7,924 bases of DNA, from positions 2,363-10,286 of the forward strand of contig DNGE01000147.1 of assembly GCA_003486705.1 (NCBI GenBank). Reading direction: 5' to 3'. The translations under genes and the position numbers were made by a program. The notes beneath the pieces were generated by a model. The model saw only the letters and a list, made by a program, of their open reading frames with translations. It ran no database searches and had not been told where the DNA came from. Below are positions 1 through 6,558 of the stretch, in pieces (position 1 is the stretch's first letter; each line of letters begins with the position of its first letter). The stretch comes from Bacillota bacterium. Lineage in GTDB: Bacteria > Bacillota_I > Bacilli_A > MOL361 > Turicibacteraceae.

Positions 1-24
1 CAAATTATGCATATAATCTTTTAA

Positions 25-132
25 CTATTGACTACTGCCACCTTTAGTATAAAGAATAATACGCATAAAGTCTAACAAATAACCGATATTTTCGAGTGAC
101 AAAAACGACACCGTGCGCGCTTTCTTTGACAT
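25..132 (-). CDS. Possible 35-residue small basic protein (unrecognised)
   Basis: An ATG-started frame of 35 codons ends in TAG. The peptide begins MSKKARTVSF, has a hydrophobic middle (NIGYLLDFMRIILY, about residues 20-33) and ends KGGSSQ. Two in-frame stops lie just upstream of the ATG, so this is the only ATG start available. I see no Shine-Dalgarno core at the usual distance; the nearest AAGG lies about 28 nt upstream. That weighs against translation, because the other genes here have good sites. It lies downstream of the Mrr-like gene and that gene's putative terminator, so it would need its own promoter. I do not recognise the peptide. It may be a small membrane-associated peptide, a fragment of a lost gene, or a chance frame. 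Confidence 0.25.
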   Translation of the reverse strand: MSKKARTVSFLSLENIGYLLDFMRIILYTKGGSSQ

Positions 133-180
133 TTTATACTATCATAAGTTTATCTATATACCTTACACTTTTTAGCATAT

Positions 181-214
181 AAAAAAAACATAAAGCCACT
201 AGACTAAAGCTTTA
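181..214 (-). terminator. Probable intrinsic terminator of the Mrr-like gene
   Basis: On the minus strand TAAAGC (214 to 209) pairs with GCTTTA (196 to 191), extended by one possible wobble pair. A TG and a run of eight T (188 to 181) follow. It lies 25 nt past the stop of the Mrr-like gene. The stem is short and AT-rich, so strength is uncertain, but the long T run and position fit Rho-independent termination. Confidence 0.55.
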
Positions 215-238
215 CGTTTTCGATTCTATTTAAGTTTC

Positions 239-910
239 TTAATTATTTTGATTTAAGTGGTGTCGTTTCATCCGTTGCATTAATACTTCACCGTTGATTA
301 GCGTGACATTATTTCGTTTGGCGTATTCTAACACATCATCTGCATAATTAGTCGTTGTTAAAATAACAGCATCATCCGCTTGAATATCATAATCACGTGC
401 CACACCTAAAAATTCTCTGACTTGCGAAAGTGTTACAACATCACCTTCTGTCGTTAACAAGTCATCCACGTCAAAATCATTTAGTGGAATGGGTCGATGT
501 TTGAACCACTTAACAACTGTTTTATTTCCTTCATGCCAATAAATTAAGTTGTAACCTGACGTGTCTACATCCTCACACACTTCAACATCTTCAATACCTT
601 CTAGTGTATATAAATCGCAGACTAGTTTTGCAAATTGTTCTTCCGTGCATTGATACAGTTTTTGCAAATCATCTTTTTGTTGAAATCGCAGACGAATCGC
701 TTCGTGCTTGCTCGTTACATTTGCCAATTCTTGTTCTAACTTCATTCGTTTGACTTTTATAAACAATAACACCCCGATTGTGACTGATAATATTATTAAG
801 TACCAATGCCACATCGCAAATCCTTGAATATGATTTGAAAAGCCGTAAAAGAAATTAAACAATGTAAATAAAACGATAATATATGCAATTGTATTTGTTA
901 TTTTATCCAT
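239..910 (-). CDS. Membrane-anchored Mrr-like (restriction endonuclease-fold) protein, probably catalytically degenerate
   Basis: The protein has 223 residues. Two hydrophobic segments (about 8-24 and 36-53) predict an N-terminal hairpin in the membrane. A charged, helix-prone linker follows (about 54-85). From about residue 88 the pattern matches Mrr-type DNA-cleavage domains. It has an opening helix (TEEQFAKLVCDLY), a strand and loop at GYNLIYW, the core strand TVVKWF, and the closing VILTTTNYADDVLEYAKRN then VTLINGEVL. That end corresponds to the familiar 'TT..(F/Y)..(D/E)A..YA....I.LI(D/N)G..L' ending. Active Mrr domains carry D in the GxD position and QxK in the core strand; here the equivalents read N121 and K134-W-F136. 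So it may bind DNA or a partner without cutting. I chose ATG at 910 because a GGTGATCT stretch matching the 16S tail sits just upstream; the frame extends to a GTG at 922 that lies inside that site. The gene has its own terminator and no restriction-modification partner nearby. Confidence 0.72.
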   Translation of the reverse strand: MDKITNTIAYIIVLFTLFNFFYGFSNHIQGFAMWHWYLIILSVTIGVLLFIKVKRMKLEQELANVTSKHEAIRLRFQQKDDLQKLYQCTEEQFAKLVCDLYTLEGIEDVEVCEDVDTSGYNLIYWHEGNKTVVKWFKHRPIPLNDFDVDDLLTTEGDVVTLSQVREFLGVARDYDIQADDAVILTTTNYADDVLEYAKRNNVTLINGEVLMQRMKRHHLNQNN

Positions 911-1243
911 AAGATCACCCACCTACAGTATGGAAAAGTTTTCTTATTTTTAAACGATACTTTTTTATTTTTTAGTATGTCGCATAAAATTTAATCACGC
1001 TGTTCAACCCCGACAACGTGTAATCTAACAAATACCATTCTCACAAACAAAGACATAACATGTTGAATTTTCTTAAACCAATCGTATCCAACATTATATA
1101 CAAGTCATTTTATCTTTTATTTAATACAAATTTAAATGCGCTAGTGACAACTCTTAGTCGTAATCTGAATCTTTAAGCACAACTCAGATTTCTTACTTCA
1201 CTAACCGTATTTATAGGAGTTATCTTGTCTAAGTATTGCGTTT
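911..1243. other. Intergenic region without a convincing gene
   Basis: This stretch separates the corA terminator from the Mrr-like gene, which must therefore have its own promoter. A weak minus-strand promoter is possible: TTGTCG, 17 nt, TAAATT (about 983-1017), each box matching 4 of 6 consensus bases. One minus-strand frame, 991-1104, stays open for 37 codons and reads protein-like near its end (LHVVGVEQRD). It has no Shine-Dalgarno site, and its first ATG is 21 codons from the stop. I see no RNA family, tRNA or repeat. Confidence 0.5.
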
Positions 1244-1268
1244 AAAAAAACCTCCTTGATGGAGGTTT
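1244..1268 (-). terminator. Intrinsic terminator of corA
   Basis: On the minus strand AAACCTCC (1268 to 1261 side) pairs with GGAGGTTT over 8 bp around a 5-nt loop. Seven T follow (1250 to 1244). It lies about 40 nt past the corA stop and is a textbook Rho-independent terminator. It separates corA from the Mrr-like gene. Confidence 0.9.
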
Positions 1269-1309
1269 AATTGGCGTTCGCAAACGAACTCTCATGTGGT
1301 ACACACATC

Positions 1310-2224
1310 TTATTTTTTCTTTTTGCGACGCTGATGCGTCGTTTGTCTCGTATTGATATAAATTCCTGCTATGATCGTAATAATAAGTGCGACGATTGAA
1401 ACGATTAAGAAGCCATGCACACTATCTTGAAAAGGAACAGGAACATTCATTCCCCAAAAACTTGATACAACCGTTGGAACGGCAATAATTACGGATACGA
1501 TGGTTAAAAATTTCATCACGATGTTCAAGTTATTGGAAATAACGTTTGAGAATACATCTACGTTACTATTTAAGATATTGCTATATATTTTTGACATGTC
1601 AATGGCCTGACGATTCTCGACAATGACATCTTCTAATAAATCATGCTCAAATGTATCCCGACGCTCTATACGCAGCAATCGTTCTAATACAATTTGATTT
1701 GACTTAAGCGAAGACGACATGTAAACAAGTGATTTTTGTAAGTCTAACATCTCAAATAAGATTTCATTTTTCATCGCTTCACGCAACGTTTTTTCAACCT
1801 TTGTACTTTTACGCTCAATAATTCTTAAGTACCCTAAATATAAGATAGAAATATTGTACAGGATTTGATAGATATAGGCATTAATGTGACTGTTCGTCGG
1901 CAAACGGCGTTTATTAAAAACATTTAACTGTTTGGTACATAATGTGATCAATGTTTGATTCGTTTTAATAATTCCTAGAGGTACCGTTGAATAATACGTA
2001 TCTTCATCATATGAGACTGGTACATCGACGATAATCATCATATAATTATCTTCAAATTCAACACGTGAACGTTCTTCCTCATCGAGTGCTGAGATAATGG
2101 CTTGATAATCTAAATCATGTAATTTTGATAGTCGTTCTACTTCGTCGTGACTCGGATTAATTAAATTGATCCATTCAATTTGTTGGCTTGCTAAAGCTTG
2201 TTTAAAATTTTGCTCATTTTTCAA
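1310..2224 (-). CDS. corA: CorA-family divalent metal (Mg2+/Co2+) transporter
   Basis: The protein has 304 residues, close to the usual CorA size. The N-terminal cytosolic domain (about 1-235) is acidic and helical, with a long charged stalk (residues about 135-230). Two membrane helices follow (about 237-257 and 270-290), then a basic tail, RRKKKK. The family signature GMN is at residues 258-260, in FWGMNVPVP. The aromatic residue before it is W instead of the common Y, and the periplasmic loop is VPVPFQDSVHG instead of MPE-type. CorA proteins form pentamers that let Mg2+ flow inward, gated by cytosolic Mg2+; some relatives carry Co2+, Ni2+ or Zn2+. Start: the frame extends to GTG at 2233, but that GTG lies inside the Shine-Dalgarno AAGAGGTGA. 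TTG at 2224 is 8 nt after the GAGG core, so it is preferred. I see no M-box Mg2+ riboswitch upstream. It is divergent from the barrel gene. Confidence 0.92.
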   Translation of the reverse strand: MKNEQNFKQALASQQIEWINLINPSHDEVERLSKLHDLDYQAIISALDEEERSRVEFEDNYMMIIVDVPVSYDEDTYYSTVPLGIIKTNQTLITLCTKQLNVFNKRRLPTNSHINAYIYQILYNISILYLGYLRIIERKSTKVEKTLREAMKNEILFEMLDLQKSLVYMSSSLKSNQIVLERLLRIERRDTFEHDLLEDVIVENRQAIDMSKIYSNILNSNVDVFSNVISNNLNIVMKFLTIVSVIIAVPTVVSSFWGMNVPVPFQDSVHGFLIVSIVALIITIIAGIYINTRQTTHQRRKKKK

Positions 2225-2345
2225 TACTCTCACCTCTTCTTCTATCCGTTTTCCATGTCATGCTATAAGGATCTAATGTCCATTTCAACCGTAAGATTTG
2301 CTCTAAGGTTAGTGTACTTGTTTTAAAAAACCCTATACCTTTTGT
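2214..2345 (-). other. Open frame overlapping the corA start (possible corA leader ORF or gene remnant)
   Basis: This minus-strand frame is open for 43 codons between TAA (2348-2346) and TGA (2216-2214). It overlaps the first codons of corA in another frame. The end reads protein-like: LEQILRLKWTLDPYSM, then a basic RRR encoded by the corA Shine-Dalgarno region. It has no good start: one ATG 15 codons from the end and one TTG, neither with a ribosome-binding site. If translated, its stop would couple it to corA. I do not recognise it; it may be a remnant or chance. Confidence 0.2.
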
Positions 2346-2389
2346 TTAGGATTTATCCTTCTTTTAATGATTAAAATATCTCTATTTAA

Positions 2390-2418
2390 ATTGTACGTGT
2401 TTTTTCTTCTGAAATAAA
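2390..2418 (-). promoter_or_regulatory. Tentative corA promoter
   Basis: The -10 TACAAT (2395 to 2390) matches 5 of 6 consensus bases. Seventeen nt upstream is TTTATT (2418 to 2413), a weak -35. Initiation here would give a corA leader of about 160 nt. It sits back to back with the plus-strand promoter of the barrel gene, so the two may affect each other. Confidence 0.3.
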
Positions 2419-2426
2419 CAAAAAAC

Positions 2427-2455
2427 TTAACTTTTCGCCTTAATTACTATATAAT
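2427..2455 (+). promoter_or_regulatory. Promoter of the TIM-barrel-like gene
   Basis: A perfect TATAAT (2450-2455) stands 17 nt after TTAACT (2427-2432, 4 of 6 matches to TTGACA). Transcription would start near 2462, about 30 nt before the chosen ATG. That leaves a short leader with just the ribosome-binding site. Confidence 0.65.
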
Positions 2456-2490
2456 TATTCATTATAAAGACAATGAAAGGAGCTCGATCA

Positions 2491-3201
2491 ATGGTTATGG
2501 AAAAAATGGTCCCTGAAGTCACTAGTAATTTACGAAAAAACTTCGTGCGTGTGCCTGATGTTATCCGCAACGCAAGTGGAATTCGAATTTTTGGAAAAAG
2601 ACTAAAATCATTTATTTTTACAACAGATGTAGCTATTATTAAAAATACAAATGCTGATGCCGTGATTGCAGTTTATCCATTTACCCCGCAACCAACTATT
2701 ACGCAAGCCATCATGTCAGTATCTGACATTCCGGTTATTTGCGGTGTTGGGGGAGGATTAACGCATGGAACACGTTCAGGAAATATTGCACTTCATGCGG
2801 AATTTCAAGGCGCAATTGCTGTCGTATTAAATGCACCGACACCAATCGAAACAATTAAACACGTGAAGGAGACAATTGATATTCCTGTTGTTGTGACCGT
2901 TGTTTCAGAGTTGACCGATGTCAGTGAAAAAATAGAAGCGGGGGCAGACATTTTAAATGTCAGCGGTGGTGCAAACACAGCTGCTATTGTCAGTCAGATT
3001 AGAAAAGATTTTCCAAACATTCCAATTATCGCAACAGGTGGTCCAACGACTGAATCTATCTTAGAAACGATTGCAGCCGGAGCTAATGCGATTACGTATA
3101 CGCCACCTACAAACGGAGAATTATTCCGTGTTAAAATGGAACATTACCGTGAGATGGAAAACCATTCACACGAAGAAGCTAAATTAGCTGATGAAGAATA
3201 A
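2491..3201 (+). CDS. TIM-barrel-like protein of unknown substrate (often annotated only as 'hydrolase')
   Basis: The protein has 236 residues, is soluble and has no signal peptide. It shows the strand/helix rhythm of a (beta/alpha)8 barrel: AIIKNTNADAVIAVYPF, PVICGVGGG (85-89 glycine loop), GAIAVVLNAP, IPVVVTVVS, GADILNVSGG (151-160), IPIIATGGPTTESI (178-190) and GANAITYTPP (197-206). The late NVSGG and ATGGPT loops resemble the phosphate-gripping turns of barrel enzymes such as ribulose-phosphate, thiamine-phosphate or indole-glycerol-phosphate types. I can assign no catalytic residues or reaction. The tail from about 220 is rich in E and H and probably disordered. Start: AAAGGAG (2476-2482) lies 8 nt before ATG 2491; an upstream in-frame ATG at 2473 falls at the edge of that site and would translate it. 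It is a single-gene unit with its own promoter and terminator and tandem stops (TAA TAG). Confidence 0.75.
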   Translation: MVMEKMVPEVTSNLRKNFVRVPDVIRNASGIRIFGKRLKSFIFTTDVAIIKNTNADAVIAVYPFTPQPTITQAIMSVSDIPVICGVGGGLTHGTRSGNIALHAEFQGAIAVVLNAPTPIETIKHVKETIDIPVVVTVVSELTDVSEKIEAGADILNVSGGANTAAIVSQIRKDFPNIPIIATGGPTTESILETIAAGANAITYTPPTNGELFRVKMEHYREMENHSHEEAKLADEE

Positions 3202-3206
3202 TAGAT

Positions 3207-3232
3207 AAGCCACGACAGTGGCTTTTTCTTTT
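3207..3232 (+). terminator. Intrinsic terminator of the TIM-barrel-like gene
   Basis: AAGCCAC (3207-3213) pairs with GTGGCTT (3218-3224) around a GACA loop, followed by TTTTTCTTTT. It starts six nt after the stop codon. It faces the minus-strand tcyP terminator about 75 nt away and insulates the convergent pair. Confidence 0.9.
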
Positions 3233-3304
3233 ACCATTTTTTATAATTATAACTATTATAAAATAACATAATTGAATTATTCTCACAATATTTTATTGTA
3301 GGGT

Positions 3305-3329
3305 AAAGAAAAAGAGTGCATCGCACTCT
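3305..3329 (-). terminator. Intrinsic terminator of tcyP
   Basis: On the minus strand AGAGTGC (3329 to 3323) pairs with GCACTCT (3319 to 3313) around a 3-nt GAT loop, or 6 bp around 5 nt. TTTTTCTTT follows. It lies about 11 nt past the tcyP stop. Confidence 0.88.
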
Positions 3330-3339
3330 CTTTACTTTG

Positions 3340-4719
3340 TTATTTTTGTTGATCAAAAATTGTTTTATCAATTTGGTTAAATGATTTTCCAAGGACAACA
3401 CCTGCCGTTAACGTTCCATTTACGTTTAACATTGTACGCCCCATGTCTAGAATTGGATCAATGGCAATGACGCCAGCAACAAGTGGGAAGTAAGCTCCCA
3501 TCCCCATTCCTGAGATAACCACTGATACAGCAACCGTTGCTGTTCCTGGTAACCCTGCGATTCCAATTGAACCAAGCGCAATGACTAAGATAAGCATCAC
3601 ATAGAAGCTAAGATCCATTGTTGTTCCTGACATATTAGCAAGCATAACGGCTACAAGTGCAGGATAAATCCCTGCGCAACCATTCATACCACCATTTGCA
3701 CCTAGGCTCCCAACAAAGGTAGCTGTTCCATTATTTAAACCTACTTTATCTGTTAACGTCTCAATTGTCACTGGTAATGTTCCTAAACTTGAACGTGATG
3801 TGAACGCTAAAACTAACGGATCTAATACATTTAAGATATAACGGATTGGATTATAGCCATTGATTGCAATAATGATTAAGTGAATAACAAACATGATGGC
3901 CACTGAAACATATAAAGCGATAATAAAATCAAAAACTTGTGAAAGTGCTGCGACACCGCGTGAAGCAATTGTATTTGCTAGTAAGGCGATAACGGCATAA
4001 GGCATCCATTTAATGATTGTCATAGCAACACTTAAAATAATTTTATAGAATGCTTCGACTAAATCGATAAAAGGTTTTACAATATCATAATACTTTTTAG
4101 TTTGACGTTTTGTCGCAACACCTAAAAACGCAGCAAAGATAACAACTGCAACGACATTCGCATCTGCCATCGCTTTAACTGCATTAGATGGAAGTAACCC
4201 ACGTAGTGTATCAACAACAGATGTGATTTCTTTTAGGGCAACATCACCTTCAACAAGCGTCGTTCCCACCCCTAATTGAAAGACATTTCCAACTATGATT
4301 CCAACGACTGCGGCAATTGTCGTTGTTCCAATTAACGTTAATAATGTACGCGTTGTTAATTTGAACAGATTCGCTTCACCATTTAGGTTAAGAATAACTC
4401 GAATGATTGACACAAAAACAAGTGGAACGACAAGCATTCGAAGTAAATCCATAAATCCATTAGCCACTAATCCGTACCATTTATTAATCTCACTAATAAA
4501 TGCTACCTCCATAGGTGCTTCTGGGAAACCGCCGACGATTTGAATAATTAGCCCTAATCCTAATCCAATTAATGTGGCTGTAATCATTCGTTTAGAAAAA
4601 CTTATTTTTTTACGTTGTAACATATTCATGATCATAAAAAGACCGATTAAGATTGCAATAAAGATAATAGTTTTAATATCCGTTAGATATAAAAACTCTG
4701 TAAAGAAAGAACTCGTCAT
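3340..4719 (-). CDS. tcyP: TcyP-like L-cystine:cation symporter (dicarboxylate/amino acid:cation symporter family)
   Basis: The protein has 459 residues, close to Bacillus subtilis TcyP (463 as I recall). It is an integral membrane protein that probably imports L-cystine with Na+ or H+. Family marks run in the expected order. QRKKISFSKRM follows the first helix (35-45). The serine-rich hairpin is AFTSRSSLGTLP (305-316). The cation/substrate loop is GGMNGCAGIYPA (343-354), the second hairpin GIAGLPGTATV (386-396), and the last conserved helix DPILDMGRTMLNVNGTLTAG (421-440). NGCAGIYPA and DMGRT.LNV.G are what point me to the cystine branch over glutamate carriers. Start: GGAGG (4732-4728) is 8 nt before ATG 4719; the longer frame begins at an ATG (4734) overlapping that site. 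The leader carries a candidate Cys-Cys ORF. No cysteine-biosynthesis gene is adjacent. Confidence 0.88.
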   Translation of the reverse strand: MTSSFFTEFLYLTDIKTIIFIAILIGLFMIMNMLQRKKISFSKRMITATLIGLGLGLIIQIVGGFPEAPMEVAFISEINKWYGLVANGFMDLLRMLVVPLVFVSIIRVILNLNGEANLFKLTTRTLLTLIGTTTIAAVVGIIVGNVFQLGVGTTLVEGDVALKEITSVVDTLRGLLPSNAVKAMADANVVAVVIFAAFLGVATKRQTKKYYDIVKPFIDLVEAFYKIILSVAMTIIKWMPYAVIALLANTIASRGVAALSQVFDFIIALYVSVAIMFVIHLIIIAINGYNPIRYILNVLDPLVLAFTSRSSLGTLPVTIETLTDKVGLNNGTATFVGSLGANGGMNGCAGIYPALVAVMLANMSGTTMDLSFYVMLILVIALGSIGIAGLPGTATVAVSVVISGMGMGAYFPLVAGVIAIDPILDMGRTMLNVNGTLTAGVVLGKSFNQIDKTIFDQQK

Positions 4720-4846
4720 AGTATTGACCTCCATTAAATATCAATTTTACATATTCAAGAGTTGTTACGGAGCATTATTTATATGTGTATTTTCACCAAC
4801 ATCCCCCATAACTATTCTCTATAACTAAAAACTCATGAGTAAATGA

Positions 4847-4870
4847 CTATGACTGACAACATCGCTTCAT
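4847..4870 (-). CDS. Candidate cysteine leader peptide (MKRCCQS) upstream of tcyP
   Basis: On the minus strand GGAGG (4883-4879) is followed after 8 nt by ATG AAG CGA TGT TGT CAG TCA TAG, encoding MKRCCQS. The 8-nt spacing is the same as for tcyP, the alanine/glycine symporter, corA and the barrel gene. Two neighbouring Cys codons ahead of a cystine importer suggest a ribosome-stalling sensor of Cys-tRNA supply. The leader stop is 127 nt before the tcyP start. The downstream RNA can pair GUUAUGGGG (4812 to 4804) with CUCCGUAAC (4772 to 4764), 9 bp with two wobbles. CUCCG and the adjoining ACAAC could instead pair with the leader's own CGGAG or GUUGU. I find no U-tailed terminator before tcyP. 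An overlapping 13-codon frame from ATG 4874 uses the same GGAGG at a poor 4-nt spacing. Confidence 0.45.
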   Translation of the reverse strand: MKRCCQS

Positions 4871-4926
4871 CCATTAAACCTCCGGTATATTCCTTTTTTA
4901 GCACTTTCTTAATTAAGTACTTCGAT

Positions 4927-4962
4927 AGTTTACCACTAGCATGATAAGATTTGCAAATTATA
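4927..4962 (-). promoter_or_regulatory. Possible tcyP promoter region
   Basis: There are two overlapping minus-strand candidates. One is a perfect -10 TATAAT (4962 to 4957) with no recognisable -35. The other is TTGCAA (4956 to 4951), 18 nt, then TAAACT (4932 to 4927), each box 4 of 6. Either would place the Cys-Cys ORF inside the transcript. A hairpin, AGTACTT/AAGTGCT (4921-4900), follows. I see no clear activator or repressor operator. Confidence 0.35.
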
Positions 4963-4996
4963 TGATAAAAATTTTTTATAGCTATTTTTTTACAAT

Positions 4997-5031
4997 AAAA
5001 AAAGGTCAGTTCTCTATTGAGAACCGACCTT
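4997..5031 (-). terminator. Intrinsic terminator overlapping the 3' end of the alanine/glycine symporter gene
   Basis: On the minus strand AAGGTCGGTTCTC (5031-5019) pairs with GAGAACTGACCTT (5014-5002) over 13 bp, with one G-U, around an AATA loop. More T follow to 4997. The upstream arm is made of the last coding codons, and the TAG stop runs from the loop into the downstream arm. It is a strong terminator isolating the symporter gene from tcyP. Confidence 0.93.
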
Positions 5032-6417
5032 TTTAAATGAGTTAATCACGGCTTGTTGTTTTGTTTCTAAATAATCAAAATAGACCTTCGTCTCCTCGAC
5101 GACCACCCCACTTAATGCAACAAGCGCGATTAAGTTTGGTAATGCCATCAGGCCGTTTACAATATCCGCTAATAACCAAACAGCGTCAAGTTGTAAAAAA
5201 CCACCTAGTCCAACCATTAAGACAAAAAACATTCGATAACCGTTAATCCCTTTAACACCGAATAAAAACTCCCAACAACGTTCTCCGTAGTAGCTCCATC
5301 CAAGAATCGTTGTAAATGCAAATAATGATAAACACAACATAAGTAAAATAGATCCTAGCTGCATACCACCAACTGTCGGTAAAACCGAATTAAAAGCCGC
5401 CTCTGTTATTCCAACACCTGATAAAGACTCTTGGCACCAAGTACCTGTTATTAATAAACTAATCCCTGTTAGTGAGCAGATGATCATACTATCAATAAAT
5501 GTCCCTGTCATTGAAATTAATCCTTGTTCTGCTGAGTAATTGCATTTTGCAGCTGCAGCCGCAATCGGGGCACTTCCAAGCCCAGATTCATTTGAAAAAA
5601 CACCTCGAGCAATTCCATTTCGAATAGCCATGCTCATGGTTGCACCTACAAATCCACCGAATGCTGCCGTAGGGGTAAAAGCACTTTTGAAAATCGTTGC
5701 AAACACACTTGGGATTAAGGACGCATTCGTCGCTATAATAAATAGACAAATAAGAATGTAAGCACTAGCCATTATGGGAACTACTTTTTCCGCCACCTTT
5801 GAAATGTTCTTAATTCCACCAAAAATAATAATTGCAACTAAAGCAGCCAATAAAATAGAAACAAATTTTTCTGACATTCCAAATGTACTTTTTGTAATTG
5901 ATGTAATAGCGTTGACCTGAGTAAATGTTCCAATACCAAACAAAGCAACTAAAATCGCACTCATGGCAAAGAATTTAGCTAAGGGTTTAAATTTCTCACC
6001 CAATCCATTTAAAATGTAATACATCGGCCCACCTGAATACTCACCATACTCATCTATTTCACGGTACTTTATCGCTAAAACACCTTCTGCATACTTAGTA
6101 GCCATTCCAAAAAATGCTGCTAGCCACATCCAAAATAAAGCGCCTGGACCACCGGCTGCAATCGCTGTTGCGACCCCAATAATATTTCCGGTACCAACTG
6201 TTGCTGCTAATGCAGTACAAAGCGCTGCAAAGCTTGAGATTTCACCATCACCACTATCTTCAGCTTTAAATATTAATTTAAATGCCAAGGGTAGCTTATT
6301 CAGTTGTATACCGCGCAAGCGAATCGTAAATAAAATCCCCGTTCCTACAAGTAAAATCAACAGAGGGGGACCCCATACAAAGTTATTTACTAAATCTAAT
6401 ACTGCTGTTACATCCAT
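5014..6417 (-). CDS. Alanine/glycine:Na+ symporter (AGCS family) under a glycine riboswitch
   Basis: The protein has 467 residues, a usual AGCS length, with about 10-11 hydrophobic segments. Family signatures are intact: ATVGTGNIIGVATAIAAGGP (72-91), YSGGPMYYI (127-135), and GVFSNESGLGSAPIAAAAAK (272-291, the most diagnostic block). The end, ADIVNGLMALPNLIAL (417-432), also fits. The family imports L- or D-alanine and glycine with Na+. The glycine riboswitch upstream argues that glycine is a physiological substrate or signal. Start: the frame reaches GTG at 6426, but that codon overlaps AAAGGAG. ATG at 6417, 8 nt after GGAG, is the start. A glycine-tuned terminator lies at 6559-6590, about 140 nt before the ATG. 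The stop codon sits inside the gene's own terminator hairpin. The gene forms a single-gene unit. Confidence 0.93.
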   Translation of the reverse strand: MDVTAVLDLVNNFVWGPPLLILLVGTGILFTIRLRGIQLNKLPLAFKLIFKAEDSGDGEISSFAALCTALAATVGTGNIIGVATAIAAGGPGALFWMWLAAFFGMATKYAEGVLAIKYREIDEYGEYSGGPMYYILNGLGEKFKPLAKFFAMSAILVALFGIGTFTQVNAITSITKSTFGMSEKFVSILLAALVAIIIFGGIKNISKVAEKVVPIMASAYILICLFIIATNASLIPSVFATIFKSAFTPTAAFGGFVGATMSMAIRNGIARGVFSNESGLGSAPIAAAAAKCNYSAEQGLISMTGTFIDSMIICSLTGISLLITGTWCQESLSGVGITEAAFNSVLPTVGGMQLGSILLMLCLSLFAFTTILGWSYYGERCWEFLFGVKGINGYRMFFVLMVGLGGFLQLDAVWLLADIVNGLMALPNLIALVALSGVVVEETKVYFDYLETKQQAVINSFKKVGSQ

Positions 6418-6558
6418 TATGAACACTCCTTTTTGACCTGATTGAAATCAACTCATGAATAAGACGTTCAACATGGAATCATCACGTTATGTCATTATTT
6501 ATTAACTATTAAATTGTCTGCATTGTTTAATCATGTTTTATCTTTTACTTTTCCATGT

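Noticed and set aside
2234..2426. M-box (Mg2+) riboswitch upstream of corA
   Set aside because: I looked for the conserved M-box core and its long paired stem and found neither.
4295..4828. Two plus-strand open frames of 82 and 84 codons
   Set aside because: They are antisense to the well-supported tcyP gene and its leader, with low-complexity translations and no family signal.
4831..4840. Palindrome ACTCATGAGT as an operator
   Set aside because: It is a single 10-bp palindrome in AT-rich DNA with asymmetric flanks; it is not distinguishable from chance.
4872..4874. Alternative 13-codon leader frame starting at ATG 4874
   Set aside because: It is only 4 nt from GGAGG, whereas the overlapping Cys-Cys frame has the 8-nt spacing used by the genes here.
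4720..4996. S-box or T-box element upstream of tcyP
   Set aside because: No SAM-riboswitch core, no T-box sequence and no U-tailed terminator are visible in the leader.
5061..5761. Two plus-strand open frames of 61 and 73 codons
   Set aside because: Both are antisense to the conserved core of the alanine/glycine symporter and have no independent support.
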